Positions 18,035 to 29,385 of a stretch of DNA of 64,000 nt are shown piece after piece. The position numbers and the translations under genes are program-made. The stretch is taken from assembly GCA_035578175.1 (NCBI GenBank), contig JAQMRL010000003.1, forward strand, positions 26,422,672 to 26,486,671, read 5' to 3'. Within the stretch, counting starts at the first letter, position 1, and every line of letters begins with the position of its first letter. The stretch comes from Catonia carolina. Taxonomy: Eukaryota > Arthropoda > Insecta > Hemiptera > Achilidae. The notes below the pieces were generated by a model. The model saw nothing but the letters and a program-made list of their open reading frames with translations, was not told the DNA's origin and ran no database searches.

Positions 18035-18695
18035 TGTGACAATATCGAAGAAGGACATGGTTCGCGAAATTTCTAGTACTTCATTCATAAAATGGTAAAG
18101 AGTAAATAACAGAGTGAAAAAATAACAATAGGGTTGGCTATAAAAGGATACCTATTCATGAAAATTATTTAAAAGGACTGCGCTATTGTGTATGATAAGG
18201 TCTTTGTTGTTCAACTGTTTTTGAAGGGTCGCCTAATTTACCTGTTTACATTAAATAAGACTTCTCTAGACAGGACTTTTATATTGAATTTCGGTGTCTT
18301 TCGGGAAGATTATTTGAACCGATTATATAAATAGAACCCTGAGTGCGGTCAGTCAGTTAGTATCCGTTTGATCTTTGACGAGTGTTTATAGAGTGAACTA
18401 TCAGTGCGTAGTGCAGGACCGTTCCGGGCATTGTTTTGGTCAACTATTGTTATACAGTTTTTGTGTATGTGCATTGTGTATTCAGTTTCATTTTGTATAT
18501 GCATTCTATATAATCGTTGTAAGTAGTATTAAGTAAATTATTAAGTTATTTATTGTATTACTTCATTATAATTAGTTTGTTATTTATTTTGTAACTCTTT
18601 CAGTTGTAATAAAATATACTTGTAATTGTAAACTTTAGTGTATTAATTATTTAATTACCTAGATCCCGAAACGGACCTTAGCGATAAAAGTCACA
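18035..18695 (+). repeat. Solo LTR, family L1, copy A
   Basis: It starts TGTGACAATATCGAAG, ends GTCACA, and is flanked by ATAT on both sides (18031-18034, 18696-18699). Inside are a TATATAA box (18324-18330), a GTCAGTCAGTTAG initiator about 25 bases later, an AATAAAATA near 18610 and the conserved 3' block CTAGATCCCGAAACGG. These are U3, R and U5 features of an insect LTR retrotransposon. No internal sequence or second LTR adjoins it, so it is a solo LTR left by recombination. The parent element is not in the window. Confidence 0.85.
18324..18360 (+). promoter_or_regulatory. LTR core promoter: TATATAA plus TCAGT initiator
   Basis: TATATAA is followed at normal distance by overlapping TCAGTCAGT words, the arthropod initiator. 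The same pair is in copies B and D of this LTR family. Confidence 0.65.
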
Positions 18696-18884
18696 ATATT
18701 GTACATACCGGTCTAGTTGAAAGAAATTAGAATATAAAGTTTAGTTACAATTGTACTTCTTAAGAGAGATTTCTTTTAAAATTATTACAATTTTATATAG
18801 TAGGGCTAGGCTGGTTTATCTTCATAAATTTATATTGTATTTTATATAAGTTCGTTGGTATCTTTAACATCATAAAAAAAAAAA

Positions 18885-19045
18885 AAAATCTGGTGTGAAA
18901 CACTCACACGACTTTCTCTTGCCAATGTAAATAATGCCCAATATAACCAAAAATTAGTAATAAAACATTAGAAGTAAAACAAAAAAAACTAACCTTAAAA
19001 ACCATAACCTTATTTTAATCATGAGTGGATGATGCAAAATGAAAA
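18885..19045 (-). repeat. Hairpin-ended interspersed repeat, copy 2
   Basis: It shares CTGGTGTGAAACACTCACAC, GACTTTCTCTTGCCAATGTAAATAATG (as two words) and TTTTAATCATGAGTGGATGATGCAAAAT-like blocks with copy 1 at 16600-16800. A run of 15 A precedes it at 18870-18885. Its hairpin is less perfect than in copy 1. Confidence 0.65.
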
Positions 19046-19064
19046 TCAACCTCAGTTTGTTTGG

Positions 19065-19147
19065 CTCAAGGGTTCAAACTCGAGTGTTTGAACCCTTGAG
19101 AAATGAAATTAACCTATGAAATTTCATAATCATAGGATTATGAAATT
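19065..19147. repeat. Two consecutive perfect hairpins
   Basis: Hairpin one: CTCAAGGGTTCAAAC (19065-19079) and its exact complement (19086-19100), 6-nt loop. Hairpin two: AATTTCATAATC (19120-19131) and its complement (19136-19147), loop ATAG. Only 19 bases lie between them. Confidence 0.8.
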
Positions 19148-19929
19148 GATAGTAGTTAATGTTAATTTTGGAAATTAGTATTGAAATATCTGCAGTATGT
19201 TTAAAAAAATGACGATAATTTAGACAGTGTTTGTTTCATTACATTTTACTCTAGACGTAATAACGTTCGAGTAAGTTATTCTGTACTTCTGTAAATATTC
19301 CTTGATAGTCGATTTATAACTGTTTGTGACACTCCATGACCTTCCTGATACTATTAGCAACTTATACTGACCTAAAGCTCCGCCATAAATATCACTGCCA
19401 AACAATGTAACAATGACATGGGTATATTTACTGTATCTCATGTAGTTTCCGGAACTACTAGGTTGATCTAGAACAATCGCAATCTATTTGACATTATGCC
19501 AAGTCAGTGTTTTCCTAGAGCAGATATAGTTAATGCTAAACTTTATTAATTAGCTAGTTCAGCTAGCTACATTCATAATTAAACAATGAAAATAAATAGG
19601 ATTACACATTTAGAAAATTTGCAACCACATTCGCGCTAAATGCGTACGTTTAAATTACAGCTAAAATTTATTAAGGTATATGCGCAGCTTAGCATTTTAA
19701 TCAGACGATAAAGGAAAAGCTCTCTTAGTTTTATCACCCAGAGTATTACAGGAAAATATTACTACATTTTAATTGAACCGCAAAGGTTCTTATATTTAAA
19801 TCTAATAAAGGTAAACTACTTCTAATGATAGAATAAATGAATCCGATTATAATCCTTAAATTTAAATTTATAACATTTTTATAATAATTCTTCGATATCA
19901 TTATAATACCTAATCTAATAATAAAAAAA
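19148..19929. other. AT-rich spacer without recognised genes
   Basis: No frame or repeat with support was found. Confidence 0.45.
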
Positions 19930-20746
19930 ACTAGCTGTCCATCCTGGCTTCACCGTGGTATAATTTTGTTTTATTAAAATAATTTTCAAATTTGGGTGAT
20001 AAATAAATCAAAAAGATTTTGTGATTTGGAAATATTTAATTTATATTAGTCTAGACAATTAGACACATCCACCAAGTTTCAGCCATCTACCTCTTCAGGA
20101 ACTAAAAACCAAAAAATATTGGTTAAAGAGTTGAACACTATTTTCAATTTCATACAAATGCATTCTTGTAATCGTTAAGAGACAATTTTTTTAGGTGCAC
20201 TGTAGGTAATATCTCTACCGAGTTTCTCCCTACTAGCTCGTCTGTAACTGAGTAGACTGTAAATGTTGATTTAAGGGTTGCACACCCTTTACAACCTTTT
20301 AAGGTACATTTTAAAAATGGTATGGGGTAACTTAACAACACAACTCAGCCATCTAACTCGTTTGGAGTTAAGTAAATAAAATAATGGTTTAAGAGTCAAA
20401 TACAATTTTTATCCTCTAGGGGTACATTTTGGAAATGGTTAAGGGGTAAGTTTTGTACTGGAACTATATGTAAAATTTTCATTTCTCCATTGAGTTTTAG
20501 CTATCTAGTTTTTCTGGAACTTAGTAACCAGAAAATATCGGTTTAAGTGTCGAACACTCTTTTCAAACCCTTAACAGTGAAATATCATAATCATTTATGT
20601 TTAACTTATCTATGTACCCTGTAGAAAATATTCTCACACACTTTCAGCTATCTAGCTATTGTGTAAGTAGGAGAATTAGTGTTGAGTGAGTGAGTGATTC
20701 AGTCAGTCAGTCGGTAAGGGCTTTTACATTTATATACAGATAAAGA
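19930..20746 (+). repeat. Interspersed repeat with internal diverged units
   Basis: It opens CTAGCTGTCCATCCTGGCTT and ends in GTCAGTCAGTCGG followed by TTTATATACAGAT, the style of a widespread insect repeat that begins AGCTG(A/T)CC and ends in a GTCAGTCAG/TATATAGAT tail. Inside, the block CAG(C)CATCTA-CTC-T-GGA--TAAGTAA recurs around 20085, 20345, 20510 and 20645, and GGTACATTTT-AAATGGT-GGGGTAA recurs at 20300 and 20425, so it contains about four diverged units. No coding potential. The class is undecided. Confidence 0.5.
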
Positions 20747-20919
20747 AATCAAGTTAACATATGAAGATATCTAGGAGAGTTGATATCAGAAATCTAAATG
20801 AAAAACAAACAATAAAAGTTAAACAGAGAAATTATCCTGAATACAGTATGCAAAGTAATGTAGAATACATACGAGAAGACAACTCTTTTATAGGATACAA
20901 AATCAGGCACTTTTAAGGA

Positions 20920-21265
20920 GAAGTGTTACCAGAAGCGTTTTATGCGGCAGAACCGCTGAACTATACGCATAAAAGAATTTAGCAGAGAGAATAAATAGCA
21001 AGAGAATTTAATGGGTACAATAAATGTCTCTGTAAATGTATATGGAAAATATTGGGCAAGAAAACAAATCAGTTAAAGATAGATATATTTAAGCAATGCC
21101 AAAACAATATCAGATAAATAAAAGAGAGACGGATGAGATTCTATGAACATTTGTTAAGAATAAACCAAAAAAGTCTAACTAAACAAATATTTGAATTACT
21201 GAAAAAATACAGAAACAAACAAAAATGGTTCAAGAAAAAGAGAAAGACCGAATGACAGTAAACGT
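20920..21265 (+). pseudogene. RTE/R4-like LINE RT C-terminal relic
   Basis: With several frame changes the plus strand reads LPEAFYAAEPLNYTHKRI (about 20930), KCIWKILGKKTNQLK and RRMRFYEHLLRINQKSLTK then QIFELLKKYRNKQKWFKK (21125-21240). This follows the ...LPECLYAAE.L.....L..LE..ERKILRKILGP....IRKRRL.FYGHL.RMN..RLTK.IF tail of a common insect LINE reverse transcriptase. The RT core is absent, and stops are frequent, so the copy is old. Confidence 0.6.
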
Positions 21266-21339
21266 AGATAAAGTTATAAAATGTTTTGTAAATCGATCCC
21301 ACTTCTGCTAAGTATCCTACATTTAATTTAATCTAATTG

Positions 21340-21470
21340 CAGTAAAACTTCTTCTAACAAACTCTTATTTTCACCAAATTTTTGAAGAACTGATTTTTTT
21401 CCCATGTATTTCTTTCTTTTAGACGACTACTCCTCTTCACGACCAACGACTGTCATGCCGATGATATTGC
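21340..21470 (+). repeat. Possible Tigger-like transposon end
   Basis: GCAGTAAAACTTCTTCTAAC followed by ACGACTACTCC and ACGACCAACGAC resembles the CAGTAAAACCTC ... ACGACCAC ends of the element at 28535-29385. No matching right end was found, so this is a weak call. Confidence 0.3.
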
Positions 21471-22349
21471 ATATTTGTTGCAACGATAGAATATTTAAAG
21501 TCTGCAGACTGAACAAAATTTTTAAAATTTGGAATAAATCAGATAAAATGTGCTAAATAATTTTATTGTAAATATTTCATGTAGTTTTTGGTTAGTAAAA
21601 GTTTTGTTTAAGTATGAATAAATATAGAAAATACATCTCATTGATAAGACAAAAAAATTGGTCTTACGGGTTTAGTTCATAAATATATTTGTCGCGGTTG
21701 ATTTGTGTAACTTTACGAAAGAGAGGCTGCTGATATTTAACGTAGGAGTAGACGGACGATTCCACAACCAGGGGGAAAGGTAATACCGATTTTATGAATC
21801 GCCTACGGTGAACAATACCAAATTCCACCAGTTTTGTTATGTTATATTTTCAAATTTCTCTAGTAAGTGCTTAAAATAATAAATTTTTGTGGTGAAGGAT
21901 TGCTTTAGGGTTGGATATCTTTATGTTATTTTTGCTCAGCACCCAACGTTTATTTGAAGTCATCCACTGGTTATTTCATATTTCTTTTACTAAGGCCTAT
22001 CATCAAATAAATAGTACTACGTTTAATGTCCCCACAGTGTTTATTTTTTGGAAAGAAATTGCGCTTTTTTGGATAAATTACGTTTACCACAAAGTTTCTC
22101 CGTTCCATTAGGCTGTTTTATAAAATGATATCGTCCGAACAAAATATTACTCAAAATAACTTCTTTCTCATACGCTGATGTTGAACATTTCTAATGTTTT
22201 CACTGAATTAGGGGATTAAATGAACTGGAAGTATTTAATTAAAAATAGTTATATAAGTTTATTTTAGAATTTTTTAAATGATACATCGATTGCTAGGACT
22301 TAGCAGTCTTGGTGAGTCAGGGAAGTTTTTAAAAGTTATTTTGGTTTTA
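21471..22349. other. Spacer without recognised genes
   Basis: Nothing supported. A slightly GC-richer patch at 21690-21830 has no recognisable product. Confidence 0.45.
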
Positions 22350-22374
22350 CGTCCGGCTGTTTTCCACATACACG

Positions 22375-22485
22375 TTATCGCAGAGGATAAAAAGTGGTAA
22401 GTGAAAATGCAAAATCTGACCGGGAATCAAACCTAAAACCTCAGCATAAAAGTGTGTTGCGCTTACCACTGTTCCCCTACTTCTT
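22375..22485 (-). mobile_element. tRNA-derived SINE head
   Basis: On the minus strand GGGGAACAGTGGTAAGCGCA looks like the tRNA-derived A box and D-arm region (22459-22483), and GGTTTGATTCCCG (22421-22433) is a B box about 35 bases later. This is the internal RNA polymerase III promoter layout of a tRNA-derived SINE. The tail is not delimited; sequence to about 22347 may belong to it. It interrupts or abuts a Jockey RT fragment. Confidence 0.6.
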
Positions 22486-22883
22486 ACCCTAAAACTTGGC
22501 AGAGTCAAAGAACAGTGAAAGTGGAATTGATGAGTTAACAATTTTTGAGGAAGAGAAGAATGTCCACCACTTAGACTGTTTAAGCATTTTGTTCTATGTG
22601 TAAATGTTTTTCGTTTTAGTAAACTGAGAGGATACCACGTGAGTCTTTTATCAAGAATGATTCCTAAATATGTAACAGTGTCACACTGTGGGATGGGCAT
22701 ATCGTTTATGCAAACTGTGGGACATTGCATAGGGCTGTAAGATGAAAGTAATGTGATTGGATTTTGCAGGTAGACGTTGATGTTCCACTTGTGTAACCAT
22801 TCAGAGAGCTCTAGTGACACTGAAGTCACGTGAAGCAACCGCATGTGATTCATTTCTGAAAGGAATCGCTGTATCGGTTGCAT
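22486..22883 (-). pseudogene. Jockey-clade ORF2 RT fragment
   Basis: The minus strand reads LSEWLHKWNINVYLQNPITLL, then QCPTVCINDMPIPQCDTVTYLG and IILDKRLTW, followed by out-of-frame HSSLPQKLL. This is the segment just after the FADD palm motif of Jockey reverse transcriptase (..I..WL..W.IKIN..KS...TF......P.V..N...IP....V.YLGL.LD..LTW). Neither the palm nor the C-terminus is present. Together with the SINE head it forms a chance frame across both elements, which is not a real gene. Confidence 0.75.
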
Positions 22884-23264
22884 AAGTATCAGGAACTTTA
22901 AGTCCTTTTAGTCAATGATTGGTATATCCTCTGTAAAGACACTGTTCATTATTAGAAAGACTGTTCAAGAAGCTTCTATTGTACATTTGAAGAGCTGGAG
23001 GGAATGAGAGCAATACTGCAAAAGTGTAGTTTTCAGAAACTGAGCTTTGAATATTTTACAAATTTAAATTATAGTATTAGGACTTATTCTATCTTTTAAT
23101 GTTATCAGTACAATTTATTAAATTTTTTTTATAAATTTCAGCGAACAACATCATTGTAATGAAATTCTTTATTAATAATACTTATTTAATGGAAATTTTT
23201 AAAATTTTATCGTCGTATATATTAAATAGTGTTGAAGAGATTCAGCTTTGGAATAACGTATTCC
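22884..23264. other. AT-rich spacer
   Basis: No supported feature. Confidence 0.45.
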
Positions 23265-23990
23265 TAAATTCATTGCTATACGCAGATGACACTGTTATTA
23301 TTTTTCACACAGAAGACAGGCTCCAATGAGCTATTTATAAGTTGCACTTATTAGCGCAGAGTTTGGCAAGAGAATGTTGGCGCAAAAATTGAAGTTTATA
23401 GCATTCAAGGGAAGATGGCTTGTTCGCTCAAAAATTATACTTGGCAGCCAAACTATAGAACAAGTTCAAGATTTTAAATATTTAGGATGTAAGATTTCCT
23501 TTGACAAATATGATGACATGAGTGAAAAACTGGAAAAATTCAGCGATGTATGCGGTTCTATTCGCAGGACAATAGGAAAGAAAACGAGAAAGAATACCCG
23601 AATGAAATTTTATAGAGCAATGGCTGTACCACTCTTAACATATGGGAGTGAAACATTGGTGTCATTACAGAGGAATGAATCTTGTATCCAAGTTGCTGAA
23701 ATGAGATTTTTGCGGGGAGTCAAAGGTTGTAACCGGTTGGATAGAGTAGCCTACGTAACGAAGCTATCCGAGCCGAGTTAAATGTTCAGTCACTGTTGGA
23801 AACTTTAATAATATATATGAGAAACTTGTCCAACCATTTACTTCACATGCCAGCTCACAGACTTCCTCTGCAAGCATGGAAATATAAACCTAGAGGGAAG
23901 CGAGGCTTGGGAAGACCTAAAAGGAGATGAATGTCGAAATAGGTCATTGAGCCTAATCCTTGACAGATGATGATGATGATAATAATAACT
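23265..23990 (+). pseudogene. 5'-truncated RTE-like LINE, RT palm to 3' tail
   Basis: It begins with the RT palm NSLLYADDTVIIF (about 23270), then after a stop and a frame change continues in a 135-codon frame: KFIAFKGRWLVRSKIILG, EQVQDFKYLGCKISFD, KTRKNTRMKFYRAMAVPLLT, YGSETLV and AEMRFLRGVKGCNRLDRV. Further out of frame follow HMPAHRLPLQAWKYKP and GRPKRR. The order matches the C-terminal half of a common insect RTE-like LINE. It ends in a (GAT)n/(AAT)n tail at 23967-23990, the microsatellite-like 3' end typical of RTE-type elements. Breaks make it non-functional. Confidence 0.8.
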
Positions 23991-24041
23991 TATTTAATGC
24001 AATGGGTCATTAAATACATTATTTAAACCATTCTTGCCCAA

Positions 24042-24292
24042 CTAGGTTATGTGCAGCCAAGACAAGTGATTCTGGATATTATGTTATGAAGAAAAAGGGC
24101 AATATTTCATTAAAAAAAGTTACAAGGACAAAATACAATATTACTAAAAAAATCTTGTCCTTTTAGGTTATGCTTCCGATTCTAGATAGATTCTAGGTCA
24201 CACCATAACACTACTCTAGGTTATGTTTATGTGTAGACAAGCTAAGTGATACAGGATATTATGTTCTATAGAAAAAGGGCAATATTTCTTCT
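24042..24292 (+). repeat. Local direct repeat, ~70 bp, offset ~180
   Basis: CTAGGTTATGTGCAGCCAAG ... GATATTATGTTATGAAG ... AAAAAGGGCAATATTTC at 24042-24109 recurs with small changes at 24219-24292. The function is unknown. Confidence 0.7.
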
Positions 24293-26737
24293 CTGAACAA
24301 TGAGGAATAACTTATCAATCAGAAGGGATATCACAATAATTGTTTTATCCGCCGACAGAGAACAGCGATCTGCATCGTTTTAACACTTTTACTGAAAAAG
24401 AGCAATTATTTTACAATTGAACGGCTCAACAGAAAAACATTGCAACTAACATAATTTACAAAAGTGAGATTTCAGTGGAATACGTTCTATAAATCCTCTA
24501 TTTGATCATAATAGTGAATTCTAACGGGCAGAATGCAACTACAATCTTGGAAATTCTTGAAACAAAATCGTCGTACAGTGAAAAATCGGTATACAGCTAA
24601 GAATCAGATGGTATCTTTCACTCTCTGTAAAAATTTGTTTTTGTTACTTGCAACGTTTTTCCGTTGACCCATTCACGTATGCCCTTTTTCCACCCGGCCC
24701 CTTATTTAATCTACAACCCATTAAACAACTATTACGTGACTTCCTAATTAGGTAAATTTATCAACCTTCTCTACAATATTTACATCTACTGCGTTAATTA
24801 AAAAATAATCTACATTTTGATCTGTAATTATAAATTCAACAATAAACTAAACCGCGAAAAAATAACACTTATAATTTTGTCCTTGAGAATATATGGAAAT
24901 AAAATAATTTTAACAAATTTTTCGAATTTGTACTTACTTGTTTTATCATAAATTATAAAATTGTTGTAATATTAAAGCCTCGAGTTTTATTGGTGTTTTG
25001 TTTACTATAAGCACACAGGCAGAACGGAATATGTTCATAATATAAAGACGCTGAAATGTAGGATATTTCTTTTATTATTCAGAATATACCCTTAGTTTTG
25101 TAGCCAACCGAGTAAGAATCTACACAAAACCAACGGCAATAATTTTGTTTATCTTTTATTTTATCGTAATAATACTTTTTATTTTAGCCTTGCTATAAAA
25201 TTTAGATAACAAATAAAGGATTTCTTTACGTAGGTTAGTATTAAATTTTTAATAATAGAAGTCGCTTTGGAACAATAATATAGCAAAGAAAGCATTATCA
25301 TATTGTCAAAGTTAAAGCTAAAAGTAGGTACCAGTAACATTAAAAACCCAATTGAAGAATGATAACTGCTTTTGTACGGATCTGAAATACGATTGTAAAC
25401 ATTTTCTTGTTCATTGTTGAATCCTCAATCCTTAATCCTGGTTGAGAGGGCCAAGAAGCCGTATGATGGCGACATCGTGTTAAGGAACACCCGGTCGCTC
25501 GGGGAACAATATAACAGAATAATTGCAACCTCAAGAAATTTAGGGGGAATTTTATAGTTTAAATAGGAAATAGGATTCTGGTTCGTGGGACATTGGAACT
25601 GGGACTTGAAAGGAGGTAATTCATTTTTAAAAGTTATCTGTGGAAAATTTAAAGTAAGGGACAAGTGGGTTTAAGAGCGGCTCTTTTATTTTATTTTATA
25701 ATTCAGTGGCCTTTTTCAGTTTTGTGGGAGTCCTATTATCTTGGTGAGGGGAAGGCATGCATTTTACTGAACGTGGACTAAAGGTATAATTTAAGGTAGG
25801 GGTTTGTTTATGATTTCAGGGGAGACGGAAAGGGTAGAGTTTGGCATAATCACCGGCCTTTTTATTTTCTGAGTATTTACTAATTTAAAATGGCGGCTCT
25901 TTTCACCGTAGTGGAGTGATTATGCATAGGAACATGGGGACAACTACCAACTGGTGGGAGTGAGTCATACAAGTAGAAGGGGCATGGGCAAATAAGAGGA
26001 ATACAGAGCGGAATAAAAATGTGGCAACTCTAAATTTTGTTAAGTGGGTCATACTGGAATTTAGATAAAGTCGTCATTGTTTTGAAGAACGTACAATACA
26101 TTATAAGCAAACCAGTACAGTTTTAATGGTTTCTGGGCACTAAACTGCCTAAAATTTAGCGACTACAATCTTTTCTAGTGAGAGAAAGAGAAACAGATTT
26201 TAAATTCGGTATCAAATGTTCTCATCATCTGAAACCCATAAAAATTTAATTAAGACTAACCAAAATAATTTCTAAAGTTTGCAACAACTTTTTGTTGAAT
26301 TTCGACATTTAGTTTACATTTTACACGAATAATTTTGAATAATCTATACGTCATTGACGTTCAAAATCTATTCTGAAGATATCAAAAAGTAACCTGCATT
26401 AAAAAAGGGGTTGAGTGGTTCTTTTGAAATTATATTGAAAATGTAGCCCGAATATTAAATGGTAAGCCTATGAATTTACAACCTTAAAAGGTTAAAAAAA
26501 ATACTTTACGCATTTTGTAAAATATTTGTCCTCTGGAGGTATATGTATCAAATTATATTATCATTCTTAGTTTATTGCTAATTGGTGTAGTTATTCAATG
26601 TATCTGTTTTTTATCTGATAAAATACATAAAGTATTTTGTTAACAGAATTCAACTACAATTTATTCTTTCCAGAATAAAAAATAAAATTGTTTAAATCGA
26701 ATTGACATGTTAAATTAAACAATAAACAATTAATTAT
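24293..26737. other. Spacer without recognised genes
   Basis: A relatively GC-richer patch at 25420-26040 contains two similar words (GCGGCTCTTTT at 25676 and 25891) but no recognisable protein or terminal repeat. The rest is AT-rich. Confidence 0.4.
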
Positions 26738-26890
26738 CACGACTTACATGTTAACAAAGGTAAAGAAGACATTTCTTGATTCAGCAAACGTTACCAACAA
26801 AGACCAAACCGTCATCCTAATTATCTGGCACTTAATTTACTAAATAATCAAGACTTAAATTTTCATCAAAGAACTGTAATGTATCAGATT
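26738..26890 (+). pseudogene. Jockey ORF2 C-terminal fragment, copy 1 of a duplicate
   Basis: YHDLHVN, FSKRYQQRP, HPNYLALNLLNNQDLNFHQR matches the C-terminal region of Jockey ORF2 (IH.DL.I..V..EI..FS..Y..R...HPN..AL.LLD). It has one in-frame stop. It is about 90% identical to 27428-27580. Confidence 0.7.
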
Positions 26891-27171
26891 TTAGATTTGA
26901 ATCTTTTTTAAATTGTTTAAATCTTTATTAGTTAAATTAGCTATTAAACAGAGAAATTTATTGGATGCTTTCTTTTCAGCCTTATTATTGCACCCGTTTA
27001 ATAACGTTAATTTATGACCAGGAATAAATTTTCTGTGACTCAAATCACTTAACGAAGGAATTCAACATTTCTTCTTTGACAGCAAATAAGCATAGATTTT
27101 GGAAGGTTAGTTTTTCAAATAAAAAGGAGTAGTGGAACTTCGATTGAAAAGATAAATAATTTATAATATTT

Positions 27172-27323
27172 ATTTCAGAAATAACGTATCTAGATAACTC
27201 TGCATTAAATAATGATACAGAAATCGTAGAGTGGTTTGAAAATTGTTTTACATATAAAAAATTAGAGCTCTCAAAAGAAAGTAAAGTGGTAGTAGGCCAA
27301 TATAAAGCCTGCTTGAACATATG
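27172..27323 (+). other. Short unassigned coding-like stretch after a TTTCAG
   Basis: After TATTTCAG (ending 27178) the plus strand is open for about 48 codons: TYLDNSALNNDTEIVEWF, then KLELSKESKVVVGQYKACL and a stop. I recognise no domain. It lies between the two Jockey fragments and could be a relic of an unrelated element or chance. Confidence 0.2.
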
Positions 27324-27404
27324 AATTGCAGTTGTGGTGAAAGGCAATAAGCAAGTCAAGTGTTGACATTTTAGAAAGGTTCCAGTTAAAAGAAACAAGA
27401 CAAA

Positions 27405-27680
27405 TCATGGAAATTCCTTGTTACATTAGTAAAAAATACATTTATCACGACTTACATGTTAACACAGTTAAAGAAGAAATTTCATTATTCAGCAAACGTT
27501 ACCAACAGAGACCATACCATCATCCTAATTATCTGGCTCTTAATTTACTAAATAATCAAGACTTAAATTTTCATCAAAGACTTAAGAAACGTATCAGATT
27601 TGAGATTTGGATATTTTTTAAATTGTTTGAATTTTATGATTTAAATCAGATTAAGTCGGACTTCTGTTTCTAATAACATG
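27405..27680 (+). pseudogene. Jockey ORF2 C-terminal fragment, copy 2 of a duplicate
   Basis: It reads IPCYISKKYIYHDLHVNTVKE, SKRYQQRPYHHPNYLALNLL and NNQDLNFHQRLKKRIRFEIW in one frame before drifting. P.YIS.K.I.HDL.V.TVKEEIS.FS.RY is the standard Jockey C-terminal segment. The copy extends about 25 bases further 5' than copy 1. The usual RLKR..P.DL ending is not seen, so it is truncated at both ends. Confidence 0.72.
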
Positions 27681-27775
27681 AGCTCCTGTCGTTTACAAAA
27701 TTGTTAATTATTGTTATATTCTAAAATACAGATTGTAACGTCACAGATTGTTGATAAAAAAGTATTTATATTTCA

Positions 27776-28105
27776 AACACCAATGAGTGTGTGCGTTGCA
27801 ATCTGTTCAATTTAGAACAATAACCAATCCCATAACCCAATGAGATGAGGTTGAAATGTATGACATAAATGAGGTGTAGTTTCGTACAGACGCAGCCCAA
27901 TCATTCCTGAAGAAGTATGGTTAATTGAACCCCAACTATCAAAGTACACTGATAACCACTACCTAGTCTTCAAATCCGTATAAACGTAACTAATTTTACT
28001 AGGATTTGAATCACGGAACCTTGGTCTCCGTACATCAGTTGTTAAAAAACTAGTGACTCACAACGATGAATTTATAACTAGTCCAATCCGGTGGGATTTA
28101 TATGT
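27776..28105 (-). mobile_element. tRNA-derived SINE, family S, copy 1
   Basis: On the minus strand the head reads CCCACCGGATTGGACTAGTT (A-box region, near 28105) and GTGATTCAAATCC (B box, near 28010), then a unique body TAGGTAGTGGTTATCAGTG, GGGTTCAATTAACCATACTTC, CTACACCTCATTTATGTCA and GGGTTATGGGATTGG. The same body occurs at 58692-59013 and partly at 43930-44095. Promoter boxes plus a shared non-coding body define a tRNA-derived SINE. Confidence 0.7.
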
Positions 28106-28534
28106 ATTAAATTCGATTCAGGTCAGAGAAAACAAACATATGTTGTGTACTGTTTATAAAGCATTACAATGCTTGTAATGTATTACAAGCCTACATTATA
28201 ACTCTTAATTCATGTTATTTCGGAATCTGGTTATAATAATTAATAAACAAACTTCTTTTAACCTTATAACTATTAACAAGATAATAAATTACAACTATTA
28301 ACCATAGACTACAAATGAATTACAATTAAATTACTTGGATAAAGTTAATTACGAAAAATATATTACAAACTTATAGTTTAAACAAAACTTAAAATAAAAA
28401 AAATAACGATAGTTATTACTTATAATAATCGCCTCTTACCTACAAGAAATCGTATGCAATATATACCGCACGTAGACCTGATTTACTTGTCGTACTTGTT
28501 ACAATGCATTACCTCTGATTAAAAAAAAAACTTA
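28106..28534. other. AT-rich spacer
   Basis: No supported feature. Confidence 0.45.
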
Positions 28535-29385
28535 CAGTAAAACCTCCACAAACGACCACCTCTTCTAAGCGACCAACTCTCTAACCGACCAGTTTTTTCC
28601 AGAACCAAACTATTAATTATTCTTCCCCATAAAAATTTACCTCCGCTTAACGACCACTCTCTAATCCGACCACGACCGGTAAGAACGAGCAGAAGCGACC
28701 ACTTTAATTTAATAATATATTAGAAAATAAAGATAGATGAACAAAATATGTATAACTAAATAGCCATGCTCTATACATTGATACTGCTACCTCGAGTATT
28801 GACAGATTTATAAGCTTATACATTTTATGCAGTATAACACTTACAATTTAACAAGCTTCAACTTCTACTGTATTAGTGGGAAAACCACAAAAACTACATA
28901 AACATCTTCGGCTCTTCCCCTACCAGAAATGTAATGTTTCACGTATGCCATTGACCATTGATGACGTTATGTACAGAGCCCTATAAACATTCATACAGTT
29001 CAGTTGTGTAGTTTTTTCATTTCGGTTGGTTTGTAAGTACGTCGGGTGTAGTGTTACCGCACAGTAATTAAAATTACATCATTGATAGAGTACATTGTTA
29101 TTAATTTTTCTGTTTAAAGTAAAATGTCTCAAAAAGGTTATAAACAAACACTTTTGACTCTTAAAACACCTGTAGACGTAATTATTAATGATAGTGAAAA
29201 AGACAATTTATTTTTGTTAAAATTGTAAACAATATTTTTGGGGTAAATAATCATACACTTTTCATAATAATGAAGCTATTTTAATTACAGTATCGTCCTG
29301 ACCTCCACTTCTCCAAAACGACCACCTCTCAAACCGACCACTTATTGAGTTCACCGTTCGTGGTCGTTTTCAGGAGGTTTTATTG
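28535..29385 (+). mobile_element. Non-autonomous Tigger-like (pogo group) transposon, 851 bp
   Basis: The ends CAGTAAAACCTCCACAAACG (28535) and, inverted, CAATAAAACCTCCTGAAAAC (29385) are flanked by TA on both sides (28533-28534, 29386-29387), as in Tc1/mariner-type elements. The ends are packed with ACGACCAC words in both arms. At 29123-29228 a 34-codon frame starts MSQKGYKQTLLTLKTPVDVI, which resembles the N-terminal helix-turn-helix of Tigger/pogo transposases; the rest of the transposase is missing. It is therefore an internally deleted copy. Confidence 0.8.
29123..29228 (+). pseudogene. Tigger-type transposase N-terminal fragment
   Basis: The short frame MSQKGYKQTLLTLKTPVDVI... ends after about 34 codons with a stop. 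The LTLK.KVDVI.D.EK pattern resembles the first DNA-binding helices of Tigger-like transposases. Deletion explains the lack of the CENP-B and DDE parts. Confidence 0.45.

Noticed and set aside
22347..22883. One 178-codon minus-strand frame
   Set aside because: It joins a Jockey RT fragment to a tRNA-derived SINE head; the RGTVVSATHF part is SINE sequence read as protein. Two elements, not one gene.
27045..27398. 117-codon minus-strand frame
   Set aside because: No recognisable domain, AT-rich composition, lies between LINE fragments. Likely chance.
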